A DNA stretch of 64,000 bases. It comes from Lactobacillus xylocopicola. GTDB taxonomy: Bacteria > Bacillota > Bacilli > Lactobacillales > Lactobacillaceae. The DNA is taken from NCBI RefSeq assembly GCF_033096005.1, contig NZ_AP026803.1, forward strand, positions 223,501-287,500. The letters run 5' to 3'. Shown here one piece after another: positions 41,535-50,283 of the stretch; position 1 is the stretch's first letter; the number at the start of each line of letters is the position of its first letter. Both the position numbers and the translations under genes were made by a program. The notes beneath the pieces were generated by a model. It was given only the letters and a program-made list of their open reading frames with translations. It was not told where the DNA came from and made no database searches.

Positions 41535-42356
41535 ATGGAAAATTTAGCCCAAGCCCAGCGTTTAATTAATGAAGCAAATATTGTAATTGTGGTTGCAGGA
41601 AATGGTCTGGCTCAACTGGAAGGTTTAGATCTGCTGGGGCAAACTGCCTTTGACCAGACTTTTCCGCAGCTTGCCCAGGAATATGGCGTGCATTCAGTGG
41701 CTAGTGCTTTGGAACTCAAATTGGCTTCATGGCCTGAGCAGTGGCTCTTATGGAGTAAGTTAATCAAAGCGTATTCGCTTGACTACCAAGCAAGTCAGAC
41801 TATGGGTGAGCTGAAAGAACTATTGGCCAACAAGCAGTACTTCGTTGCCACCTCGACTTTTGGTCATTTTTTTGAACAAGCCGGCTTTAATCAGAAGCGG
41901 ATTTTTAACGCCTTTGGTGACTGGACCATGATGCAATGCTCAAGCGGAATAGGTCACGGAATAGTAAGTGACCGTGAGGCCGTACAAGCACTGCTTGCTG
42001 CTGGGTCAGCTTTAAACGCAGCGCTGGTCCCTAAGTGTGCTATTTGCGGGCAACCGATGGAAATTCACCTGCCGCGGAATGAGCACTTTTATCCGGATAC
42101 CGATGCCAATACTCGATTTCGCTGGTTTCTGACGGGAAATGAAGAGGAGCAGGTGGCCTTTCTGGAGCTGGGTGTTGATGAAACGAGCCCCCAGTTGCTA
42201 GAGCCAATTATTCACTTGGTAGAAGAGTTTCCGCAGTGGTCATACGTAGCTGCTGACTTGAACCAGGATGAGTTGCCAATGCGGATTCGCGCGCGCAGTG
42301 CAGCGGTCAATGCCAATACTGGTGACTTGCTACACGCATTAAGGATGGAGCGGTAA
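41535..42356 (+). CDS. SIR2-like protein, degenerate active site
   Basis: 273 residues with a sirtuin outline: NAD-loop-like VVAGNGLAQLEGLDLLG at the N-terminus (family GAGIS...GI), the helix FFEQAGFNQKRIFNAFGDW, MQCSS, a Zn-type CAICG pair, and GVDETSPQLLEPIIHLV near the end. The usual catalytic Asn-x-Asp and His region (TNVDGLH) reads STFGHFF here, so Asn and Asp are gone and a His remains in a different place. It may bind NAD without deacetylase activity. It overlaps no gene and precedes the exonuclease gene by six bases. Confidence 0.65.
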   Translation: MENLAQAQRLINEANIVIVVAGNGLAQLEGLDLLGQTAFDQTFPQLAQEYGVHSVASALELKLASWPEQWLLWSKLIKAYSLDYQASQTMGELKELLANKQYFVATSTFGHFFEQAGFNQKRIFNAFGDWTMMQCSSGIGHGIVSDREAVQALLAAGSALNAALVPKCAICGQPMEIHLPRNEHFYPDTDANTRFRWFLTGNEEEQVAFLELGVDETSPQLLEPIIHLVEEFPQWSYVAADLNQDELPMRIRARSAAVNANTGDLLHALRMER

Positions 42357-42361
42357 TTCAG

Positions 42362-43315
42362 ATGAGTATTTTGATTAAAAATGGTGTTTTACACGTTTCT
42401 GGCGCTCAAGCCAAAATTCGCGGCAAGGGTCAGGAGCGGCCTGGCTTTATCACTGACTATACCCTACTAGACATTGAAACAACTGGTCTCAGTCCTTACC
42501 GTGACCACGTCACTGAACTTGGCGCGATTAAGGTCCGTCAGAATGAGGTGGTAGCTGAATACAGTAAACTGGTCTTTTATCCGCGGTCTAACCGGGTGCC
42601 AGCCTTCATTACCAACTTAAATGGGATTACCGAAGAGCAACTCCTTAGCGAAGGAATTCCGGTCAAAGACGCCATAATTGAGTTTCGTCAATTTATCGCT
42701 GATGATATAATTATTGGTTATAATGTTAACTTTGACTTGAATTTTTTGTATGATTTGACCAAGAAGTTCAAGTTACCTGAGCTCAAAAATGATTACGTTG
42801 ATGTCTTACGCTTGGCCCGTGCTTATTATCCTCACCAGCACAACCGTCTGCTTGACTGTTTGCAGCGAGCGGGCATTGCTGAAGTTGAAGAACATCATGG
42901 CTTAGCTGACGCGATCGCTACCAAAAAGGTTTACGACGACTTCCGCGGACACTTTGATGAAGAACTGCTTAAGCAAGCTCGCGCCAAAGTTAAGAACTTG
43001 GACTTGCTGGATAAAGAGCTTGAGGCGTGGGAGCTTGGCTTGCACAATCCGGTCGCTAATAAGAAATTTGTTTTAGCCGCAGGGCTCGCGATGGACAAGG
43101 CCGAGGCAGCATTAATGGTTACCAATATGGGTGGTTTGGTGCAAGCTATGGTGCAGTCTGATACGGATTATCTGATTATGGCAGACCAGAAATTTTTTAG
43201 CAAAAACCACCCTGACTGGTTGCAGGCCCAGAAGTATAACCAAACTGGTAGTAAGATTAAACGACTATCTGAAAGCTATTTTTTGAACATGATTGCTGAA
43301 TGGGCAAGGAATTAA
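42362..43315 (+). CDS. DnaQ-like 3'-5' exonuclease with C-terminal BRCT domain
   Basis: DEDDh exonuclease. Exo I is LLDIETTGLSPYRDHVTELGAI (Asp, Glu), Exo II IIGYNVNFDLNFL (Asp), Exo III EEHHGLADAIATKKVY (His, Asp). Residues about 225-317 form a BRCT domain: KKFVLAAGLAMDKAEAALMVTNMGGLVQ, then TDYLIMAD and GSKIKRLSESYFLNMI, close to the BRCT of NAD-dependent ligases. So it is probably a DNA repair or polymerase-proofreading-like nuclease and not PolC. 317 residues. It lies in the same transcript as the sirtuin-like gene. Confidence 0.85.
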   Translation: MSILIKNGVLHVSGAQAKIRGKGQERPGFITDYTLLDIETTGLSPYRDHVTELGAIKVRQNEVVAEYSKLVFYPRSNRVPAFITNLNGITEEQLLSEGIPVKDAIIEFRQFIADDIIIGYNVNFDLNFLYDLTKKFKLPELKNDYVDVLRLARAYYPHQHNRLLDCLQRAGIAEVEEHHGLADAIATKKVYDDFRGHFDEELLKQARAKVKNLDLLDKELEAWELGLHNPVANKKFVLAAGLAMDKAEAALMVTNMGGLVQAMVQSDTDYLIMADQKFFSKNHPDWLQAQKYNQTGSKIKRLSESYFLNMIAEWARN

Positions 43316-43321
43316 AACTAT

Positions 43322-43353
43322 TAAGACTAAGTTGAAAGACTTGGTCTTTTTTT
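43322..43353 (+). terminator. Terminator after the exonuclease gene
   Basis: Stem AAGACTAAGT / ACTTGGTCTT with six-base loop and seven T. Confidence 0.85.
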
Positions 43354-43361
43354 GCAAAGAG

Positions 43362-43390
43362 TTGCAAACAAAAGTTCGATTAGTTATACT
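43362..43390 (+). promoter_or_regulatory. Promoter of the nuclease gene
   Basis: TTGCAA (43362-43367), 17-base spacer and TATACT (43385-43390). Near consensus. Confidence 0.7.
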
Positions 43391-43421
43391 TTAATGATGA
43401 CTGAATTAAGGAGCGATTTTA

Positions 43422-44300
43422 ATGGCACGCAGACAGCAAAGACGGCGCAGAAGAACTGACCGCAGTGACTTTTGGGCGTTGGTCATTATTATCATATTTT
43501 TGCTGTGGTTTGTTTCGACCAGAGGCGGGTCAGACCCCAGTGGTGAACAGACGATTAGCCAGTTTACGCAGAAGTCAGATACTAAGGGGACAATTGACCA
43601 AGCTAAGCCAGCGGCCAAGGTTTACGGCGGGCTTTCCCAACAAGACTACCAAAAGTTAGCCAAACAAAACTTTAAAAGCGGGCAGGCAGCCTATCTGCCA
43701 GTCAATCATAATAATTCAACGCTAATCAAAAATGCTTGGCGGGTCAACCGGGTCATCTATGCTAACCTCGATGAACTGAATCGGACTTCACATTCCAATA
43801 CGGCCTTTTTACAAAAACGTAATGTTGCTGGTGATGGCTTGCGGGTGCGGCAGGTTGTTGAACCTACGGGCTGGCATTACAACCGCCGCAATGGTACGCA
43901 AATTTATAATCGCGGGCACCTAATTGCCTACTCGGTTTCAGCTGGCATTGACTTAGATGGTAATTACAATCCGGCTAACCTGTCGGGCGACCAGAATAAT
44001 CCTAAGAACCTGTTTACCCAATCAGCTTTTTCCAATCAAAGAGTTCAAACCATTTTTGAAGCTCGGGTGCGGACGGCACTGAGGCAGAACAAGCGGATAA
44101 TTTACCAGGCAACGCCGATTTTTCGTGGTAGTGAGCTGATGGCTCGTGGAATTAACCTGCAGGCCGTGTCCACCGATGGTGTCCTCGACTTTAATGTTTA
44201 CTTATTTAACGTGCAGCCGGGTTTTTTCTTTGACTATCAAACTGGCAGGGCCCAAGTTGACCGGCAAATGCAGGTCAAGGAAGTAGATAATAGACCATGA
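43422..44300 (+). CDS. Membrane-anchored DNA/RNA non-specific endonuclease
   Basis: Extracellular nuclease of the NUC1/EndA beta-beta-alpha-metal group. A positively charged N-terminus (RRQQRRRRRTDR) is followed by a membrane segment at residues 18-36, giving a type II anchor. The catalytic motif is YNRGHLIAY (His in the NRGH form of DRGH), with an Asn in NPKNLFTQSAFSN as the metal ligand. 292 residues. Related proteins degrade incoming or environmental DNA. Its own promoter and terminator make it monocistronic. Confidence 0.9.
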   Translation: MARRQQRRRRRTDRSDFWALVIIIIFLLWFVSTRGGSDPSGEQTISQFTQKSDTKGTIDQAKPAAKVYGGLSQQDYQKLAKQNFKSGQAAYLPVNHNNSTLIKNAWRVNRVIYANLDELNRTSHSNTAFLQKRNVAGDGLRVRQVVEPTGWHYNRRNGTQIYNRGHLIAYSVSAGIDLDGNYNPANLSGDQNNPKNLFTQSAFSNQRVQTIFEARVRTALRQNKRIIYQATPIFRGSELMARGINLQAVSTDGVLDFNVYLFNVQPGFFFDYQTGRAQVDRQMQVKEVDNRP

Positions 44301-44301
44301 G

Positions 44302-44331
44302 GAGCTACGGCATTAAGTCGTAGCTCTTTTA
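44302..44331 (+). terminator. Terminator after the nuclease gene
   Basis: Stem GAGCTACG / CGTAGCTC with a nine-base loop and TTTT. Confidence 0.75.
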
Positions 44332-44457
44332 GCAAGGCGATCATTCCCCTGCTTTATTCCTGAATGGTAAGAATTAAAAAGACTGTTCTAGTACAAAAGC
44401 TCATTTCAAGTCAGGGAAACCCGCAAAAACAGAACAATATATAATTATTATTGCTAA

Positions 44458-44583
44458 ATAATTAGTGAATTTTACATAAAAGGCCAATTTAAATCTGGAA
44501 AGTATGACTGCTTCGAGCAAAGTACGAATTTTCCTGATAAAGACGGTTGTATTAAAACTGATTTTGTCATAAAATTAGAGTGA
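44458..44583 (+). pseudogene. Possible gene fragment (41 codons, no start)
   Basis: A stretch open for 41 codons in one frame, ISEFYIKGQFKSGKYDC... to KTDFVIKLE and then TGA, without a start codon or ribosome site. It has a protein-like composition (two Cys, balanced charges). It may be the tail of a lost surface or lipoprotein gene. The promoter for the ABC operon lies within it. Confidence 0.25.
44547..44575 (+). promoter_or_regulatory. Promoter of the ABC importer operon
   Basis: TTGTAT (44547-44552), 17-base spacer, TAAAAT (44570-44575), about 42 bases before the ATPase start. Confidence 0.6.
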
Positions 44584-44616
44584 TAAATTAGAGTCAGAAA
44601 AAATGGTGCGGGGTTT

Positions 44617-45702
44617 ATGGATAACAACAAATTTGTTGAAGTAAAGAAGCTCAGAAAAGTCTATGACAATGGCCACGAAGCCATTAAAAATGTTAGCTTC
44701 TCTGTCAAAAAAGGTGATCTTGTCTGTTTGCTTGGTCCCTCGGGTTGTGGAAAAACAACTATCTTGAACATGATTGCGGGACTACTTAATCCCTCGTCGG
44801 GTGAAATTCTATTTGGCGGCAAGTCTGTAGTTGAGGTTGCGCCAAAGGACCGGCAGATTGGCTATGTTTTTCAAAACTATGCCCTGTACCCGCATATGAC
44901 AGTTCTGCAGAACGTCATGTTCCCCCTAATTGTCGGTAAAAATAAAAAAGCTAAGGCTGATGCGCAGAAGATTGCCGAGAAGTACATGTCGCTGACACAA
45001 ATTACTGAACTGGCTGAGCAAAAGCCGGGCAACTTGTCAGGAGGTCAGCAGCAACGGGTGGCAATTGCCCGGGCTCTGGTTCAGGAACCACAGATTTTGC
45101 TGATGGATGAACCGCTGAGTAACCTGGATGCCCGGCTGCGTCTAAAGATTCGGGAAGAGATTCGGGCTCTGGTTAAGACAGTAGGGATTACAACGCTCTT
45201 TGTGACCCATGACCAGGAAGAGGCACTCTCAATCGGGGATAAGATTATCCTCTTTAATGACGGAGTTATCCAACAGGATGATTTAGGTGAAAACTTTTAC
45301 CTTGATCCCAATAATTACTTTGTGGCCAACTTTGTTGGTAATCCAGTAATTGACAATTTTAAAGTAAAAAAGACCGACCAGGAGTTGCAGGCGAGTCAGT
45401 TTACGATTAAGCTGGCTGATTTGGACCAAGCGCGCTTTAAGCGAGCAATTCCTAATGGCGATTACATTCTATCAGTTCGTCCGGAAAACATTGTTCCTGA
45501 TCCTGAGGGTGTTCTTCGTGCCACGATTGATGACATTGAATTAATTGGACGTGAACGGATTTTGAAGTTTACCTCCGACCAAAATCAGGCCCGTTCGCTG
45601 GTTAGCCTGGAGTCGCCGATTAAACATGGCGATGAAATTAACTTCCAAATGCGGCTTAATCGCATATTTCTCTTTACACCTGAGGGGGAGCGCGTTTACT
45701 AA
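44617..45702 (+). CDS. ABC transporter ATP-binding protein (UgpC/MsmK type)
   Basis: ATPase of a carbohydrate or glycerol-3-phosphate importer. Walker A GPSGCGKTT, signature LSGGQQQRV, Walker B LLMDEPLSNLD, switch FVTHDQEEA, then a C-terminal OB/TOBE region with SVRPENIV. 361 residues, standard for the CUT1 family. Start ATG 44617 with a weak GCGGGG upstream. Its stop overlaps the start of the first permease (TAATG). Confidence 0.93.
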   Translation: MDNNKFVEVKKLRKVYDNGHEAIKNVSFSVKKGDLVCLLGPSGCGKTTILNMIAGLLNPSSGEILFGGKSVVEVAPKDRQIGYVFQNYALYPHMTVLQNVMFPLIVGKNKKAKADAQKIAEKYMSLTQITELAEQKPGNLSGGQQQRVAIARALVQEPQILLMDEPLSNLDARLRLKIREEIRALVKTVGITTLFVTHDQEEALSIGDKIILFNDGVIQQDDLGENFYLDPNNYFVANFVGNPVIDNFKVKKTDQELQASQFTIKLADLDQARFKRAIPNGDYILSVRPENIVPDPEGVLRATIDDIELIGRERILKFTSDQNQARSLVSLESPIKHGDEINFQMRLNRIFLFTPEGERVY

Positions 45703-46568
45703 TGAAGACTAACCAGAAAAAAGCGTGGCTTTTTTTAGCGCCAACCATCATTTTCGTCACTCTATTTAGTATTTATCCGATTTTACGGGCTTTTGGAATG
45801 AGTTTTCAAGGAGGCTCACTAATTGACTTAAATTGGACCGAACTTAACAATTATAAGTATATTTTCAACGATCCAGAATTTTGGCTCGCGATTAAGAACA
45901 CCATTTTATACGCAGTGATCTCAGTTCCAGTAGGCTTGGCCATTTCGATTATGTTAGCCTGGATAATTTTTGATAAGGTCAAACACAAGAGTCTTTTTGA
46001 AACGACTTTCTTTATGCCTTACGTAACGTCGACTATCGCAATCGGAATTGTCTTTCGTTATATTTTTAATGGCGACTACGGGATGCTCAACTTTTTGCTC
46101 AGGAGTGTCCACCTGCCGGCCCCTGACTGGATTGATGATCCCGCGATGTCGCTCGCAACGATCATTATTTTTGGCATCTGGACTTCTTTAGCCTTCAATA
46201 TTGTTATTTTAATGGGTGCCTTGCGTAATATTGATCCTAACTTTTATACAATTGCAGATATGTACGGTGCTAGCGGCAAGGACAAGTTCTGGCGGATAAC
46301 GATGCCGGAGTTGGTGCCAACAATTGCCTTTTTGCTGACCATGAACATTATCGGGGCCTTCAAGATTTATACTTCAGTCTATGCCTTGTTTAATGGGCAG
46401 GCAGGGGTCGGAAATTCAGGTACGACGGCGGTCTTCTACATTTACAATAAGTTTCAAATTGTTGGTACTCCAGGTGTTGCAATGGCAGCAACAGTCATCT
46501 TGTTCCTGATTATCCTGTTTGCAACCTTTTTGCAGCGGAAGATGATGAAGAAGATAGGAGAAAATTAA
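45702..46568 (+). CDS. ABC transporter permease (UgpA-like, CUT1)
   Basis: Six predicted membrane segments in 288 residues with the cytoplasmic EAA motif YGASGKDKFWRITMPELVPT. It overlaps the ATPase stop by one base and abuts the second permease, so the two membrane subunits are made in equal amounts. Best guess for the substrate, from similarity to UgpA, is a sugar or a glycerophosphodiester/glycerol-3-phosphate. Confidence 0.92.
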   Translation: MKTNQKKAWLFLAPTIIFVTLFSIYPILRAFGMSFQGGSLIDLNWTELNNYKYIFNDPEFWLAIKNTILYAVISVPVGLAISIMLAWIIFDKVKHKSLFETTFFMPYVTSTIAIGIVFRYIFNGDYGMLNFLLRSVHLPAPDWIDDPAMSLATIIIFGIWTSLAFNIVILMGALRNIDPNFYTIADMYGASGKDKFWRITMPELVPTIAFLLTMNIIGAFKIYTSVYALFNGQAGVGNSGTTAVFYIYNKFQIVGTPGVAMAATVILFLIILFATFLQRKMMKKIGEN

Positions 46569-47393
46569 ATGAAACGAATTCGCTTGAGTGTTTTATTCAG
46601 TTATGTCATCTTGTTCATCTTCGCTGTTATTACGGTTTTTCCCTTCATTTACATGATTTTGGGGGGACTGATGAACTTTCAGGAGACGACTTCAATTCCG
46701 CCAACCCTAATTCCCCACCACTTTGAATGGTCGAATTATGCCAAAGTTTTTGCGCGGGCGCCGTTTGCACGTTACTTCTTCAATACGGTATTGACGGCTA
46801 GCGTTACCACGATTGTTAGTTTGTTTAACTCACTTCTGGGTGCTTTTGCAATGGTTAACTTGCGCTTCAAGGGCAAGGGACTGGTCCAGATGGTTTTACT
46901 GTCGCTGCTGATGGTGCCAGGAGAAGCGATTATTTTCACCAATTACAATACAATTGCGCACATGGGTTTACTCAATACTTATGTGGGTTTAGTTTTGCCG
47001 TTTTTGACGTCAATCTTCTACATGTACTACTTGCAAAGCTACTTTGGCTCAATTTCAAGTACGATTTATAAGGCTGCCATGATTGATGGTGCCAGTGATT
47101 GGGATTATATTTGGAAAATTCTGGTGCCAATGTCCAAGGGCGGTCTATTCACGGTGGGCCTGTTGAGTTTTATTTCTGGTTGGAATTCTTTTCTGTGGCC
47201 GCTTTTAGTTACTAATGAAGATACAATGCGGCTGTTAAATAATGGCCTGTCAGCCTTTGCTTCTGATGCCGGCAGTGAGACACAGTTGCAATTAGCAGCT
47301 GCAACCTTGACGGTTTTACCGATCTTAGTTCTGTACTTAATTTTCAGAAAACAGATTATCAAAGGAGTAGTGCGCAATGACCTCAAAGGATAA
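46569..47393 (+). CDS. ABC transporter permease (UgpE-like, CUT1)
   Basis: Second membrane subunit, 274 residues, six membrane segments, EAA motif AAMIDGASDWDYIWKILVPMSKGGLF. It follows the first permease without a gap. Its last 17 bases overlap the metallo-hydrolase gene. Confidence 0.92.
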   Translation: MKRIRLSVLFSYVILFIFAVITVFPFIYMILGGLMNFQETTSIPPTLIPHHFEWSNYAKVFARAPFARYFFNTVLTASVTTIVSLFNSLLGAFAMVNLRFKGKGLVQMVLLSLLMVPGEAIIFTNYNTIAHMGLLNTYVGLVLPFLTSIFYMYYLQSYFGSISSTIYKAAMIDGASDWDYIWKILVPMSKGGLFTVGLLSFISGWNSFLWPLLVTNEDTMRLLNNGLSAFASDAGSETQLQLAAATLTVLPILVLYLIFRKQIIKGVVRNDLKG

Positions 47394-48669
47394 AACTAGG
47401 CTTACTTTTTATAATGGCTTGACTACAATTGGTGGACCAATGATTGAAGTGGCCTACCGAAAGTCACATGTCCTGTTCGATCTGGGCGAAGTCTACCGTC
47501 CAGAACTCAAACTGCCAGATGAAAGTTACCAGACGCTGATCAAAAATCAGTTGATCGGAGATGTACCTAATTTTTATGATCCTAAACTTACCGGTCAACC
47601 AATTGACACAGAGCGCTGGGAACATGCGGCAGCTTATATGTCCCATCTTCACTTAGACCATAGCAAGGCGATGAATTTTTTAGCGCCTGAGATTCCACTT
47701 TATGCGGGACCAATTACTGCCCAAATGATGGCACCACTCAATGAGCAAGGGGATTTTCTGCTACCAGCTGCTGGTCATGCGGCAAGTTATGTGAGACCGA
47801 TCATCGCCGCTGAATACCGCAAGCCAATTGAGGTGGGGGATATCACACTAGAAATCTGGCCCAGTGATCATGATGCTTATGGCGCAACGGGCCTATTAAT
47901 CAAGACACCTGATAAGGTGATTGCCTATACCGGTGATGTGCGCCTACATGGCTATCATCCGGATTGGGTGCACCAGTTCTTGGCAGCAGCCAAGGGTTGC
48001 GCTGCTCTTATTGTCGAGGGTACCGGTGTTTCTTGGCCAGAAGAAAAGCACGACGAGGATAGCGAGGAGTTCACTGGCCCTAAGAATGAACAGGAACTAA
48101 CTGCTGAAATTGTACAATTGCAAAAAGATAATCCCAAACGACAGATTACCTTCAACACGTATCCGACTAACGTGGAGCGGCTCTTGCGAATCATTGCGGA
48201 TTCACCGCGACGCGTTGTGCTACACGCTGGGCGGGCTCACCTGCTCAAGGAGTTAGGGAAGGATTATCCGTATTATTACTTGCCAGGGGAGCAAAAATTT
48301 GCTGATCTAAAAACAGAGCTGGCAGTTCCTTATGAGGAATTGTTAAATGATGATCACAAGTACCTCTGGCAAGCAGTTGGTAATTATGCTGATTTGCAGG
48401 CAAATGGTCTCTATTTGCACTCTAACGCTGAGCCGCTAGGTGACTTTGATCCGGCTTACAAACCGTTTTTGCAAGATTTGGCGAATAAAAGGATCGAGTT
48501 CAAGGCGTTGCGCTGCTCTGGGCATGCTGACGAAGAAGAGCTCAGAGAGATTATTGGGGAAGTTCAGCCACAGATACTAATCCCGGTGCACACACTGCAT
48601 CCGGAGCTGGAGGAGAACCCATTTGGAGAACGGATTTTACCAAAGCGTAATGAGACAATTACGCTTTGA
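47377..48669 (+). CDS. Metallo-beta-lactamase-fold hydrolase (beta-CASP/RNase J-like)
   Basis: 430-residue MBL hydrolase with zinc ligands in SHLHLDHSKA (HxHxDH), a second His in SDHDAYGA, an Asp in YTGDVRLHG and late motifs SGHADEEEL and PVHTLHPE like those of beta-CASP enzymes. It has the beta-CASP insert (about residues 210-370). Unlike RNase J, it lies within a transport operon, overlapping the permease by 17 bases and preceding the binding-protein gene. A phosphodiesterase or nucleic-acid-active hydrolase acting on the imported compound is plausible, but the substrate is unknown. Shine-Dalgarno AAAGGAG. Confidence 0.82.
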   Translation: MTSKDKTRLTFYNGLTTIGGPMIEVAYRKSHVLFDLGEVYRPELKLPDESYQTLIKNQLIGDVPNFYDPKLTGQPIDTERWEHAAAYMSHLHLDHSKAMNFLAPEIPLYAGPITAQMMAPLNEQGDFLLPAAGHAASYVRPIIAAEYRKPIEVGDITLEIWPSDHDAYGATGLLIKTPDKVIAYTGDVRLHGYHPDWVHQFLAAAKGCAALIVEGTGVSWPEEKHDEDSEEFTGPKNEQELTAEIVQLQKDNPKRQITFNTYPTNVERLLRIIADSPRRVVLHAGRAHLLKELGKDYPYYYLPGEQKFADLKTELAVPYEELLNDDHKYLWQAVGNYADLQANGLYLHSNAEPLGDFDPAYKPFLQDLANKRIEFKALRCSGHADEEELREIIGEVQPQILIPVHTLHPELEENPFGERILPKRNETITL

Positions 48670-48720
48670 TTGAATCAAAAAATTGTTGTTTAGTTTTTAT
48701 TTTTGGGAGGTTTAACCAAA

Positions 48721-50021
48721 TGAAGTTTAGTAGAAAGCTTGCTGCAGCCTTTGCTGTCGGATTGACACTAGTCGGTACTGCTGCTTGTTCAAACGGTGGA
48801 AATTCTTCTTCAAGTTCTGATACGGAGAAGATTGCCAAGGTAACCAAGAAAACTAATATTGTTTTCTGGCATGGGATGACAGGTGTTCAACAAGATACCT
48901 TAAAGGAATTAACCAAAGAGTTTGAAAAAGAAAACCCGAAAATCAAGGTTAAGTTGGAAAACCAAGGCGCATACCAAGACCTGCAAGCCAAGATTAATTC
49001 AACTCTGCAGTCACCAAATAACTTACCGACAATCACCCAAGCTTATCCAGATTGGCTGGCAACGGCGGCTAAGAATAAGATGTTGGTTGATTTGAAGCCA
49101 TATATCAACAATAAAGAGGTTGGTTGGGGCAGTGAGCAGAGCTCCGATATTAAGCCAGCACTTCTTAATGGGGCCAAGATTGAGGGTACCCAATACGGAA
49201 TTCCATTCAACAAGTCAATTGAATCCCTAACTTACAATGCTGATTTGTTTAAGAAATATGGCATCAAAAAAGCTCCTGCAACAATGGATGAGCTAAAAAA
49301 GGATGCGGAAATCATCTATACCAAGAGTAAGCACAAAGTTGTTGGAGCTGGCTTTGATTCTCTATCCAACTACTATGTTTTGGGAATGAAGAATAATGGT
49401 GTTAACTTCTCCAGCAAAATTGACTTTGCCGGTGATACATCTAAGAAAGTTATTAACTACTACGCTGACGGTGTTAAGGCCGGCTACTTCAGAGTAGCTG
49501 GTTCAGAGCATTACCTTTCAGGTCCCTTTGCTAACCAAAAGGTTGCCATGTATATTGGTACTTCTGCCGGAGAAGGCTTCGTCAAGCAAGGTGTTGGCAA
49601 TAGATTTACTTATGATGTTGCCCCACGTCCGGGTAAGTATACTATGTCACAAGGGACTGACGTTTACATGTTTAAACATGCAACGGCTGACCAAAAGGCC
49701 GCTGCCTTTACCTACATTAAGTTCTTAGTTTCAAAGTCTAGCCAGCTTAAGTGGGCTAATGCAACTGGTTATATCCCAGTTAACCAAACCGCTGCTGATT
49801 CGGCTGAGTATAAGAATAATAAGAAGCTTAAGCTTCCGGCTAAACTCGAAAGTGCCATGGAGAACCTGTACAGTATTCCGGTAATCAAAGATTCTGGTGC
49901 TGCTTATGGTCAACTCAACCCAATTATGCAAACCATTATGTCTGCTGCACAAAAGCACCAGGATGTAAACGGCGCAATCAATACGGGTAAAAACAAGTTT
50001 GACGCTGCTTGGAAACAATAA
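48721..50021 (+). CDS. ABC transporter extracellular solute-binding lipoprotein (paralogue 1)
   Basis: Receptor of the CUT1 importer. Lipobox VGTAAC with Cys near residue 21 in MKFSRKLAAAFAVGL..., then the type 1 solute-binding core with NIVFWHGMTG, AYPDWLATAA and VVGAGFDSLSNYYVLG. The start is ATG 48721 after GGGAGG; an upstream in-frame ATG at 48666 lies in the end of the previous gene. 433 residues. Similar to UgpB-like glycerol-3-phosphate and maltose-type binding proteins. Confidence 0.92.
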
Positions 50022-50049
50022 AAACTAAATAGCAAATTTATTTGAAAAG

Positions 50050-50076
50050 GTCTGTCTTTTAAAGATGGGCTTTTTT
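50050..50076 (+). terminator. Terminator between the two binding-protein genes
   Basis: Stem GTCTGTCTTT / AAAGATGGGC with several G-T pairs, then six T. Confidence 0.6.
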
Positions 50077-50283
50077 GTTGGCTAAAAAAGATAAAATCTA
50101 GAACAAAAAAATTGGTAAAGGTTTGAAAGCTCATAAAAAGCGAACTTTAAAGCTATAAATAGCTGAAATTCACCGGTAAACCGAATTTTGTGCATAATTT
50201 TAATTGCCTTATTTTGGGGGCTGCTATACAATATAAAATGCTATTGCCAGTAATACCAATACTATTGGAGGATAAAAGAGATT

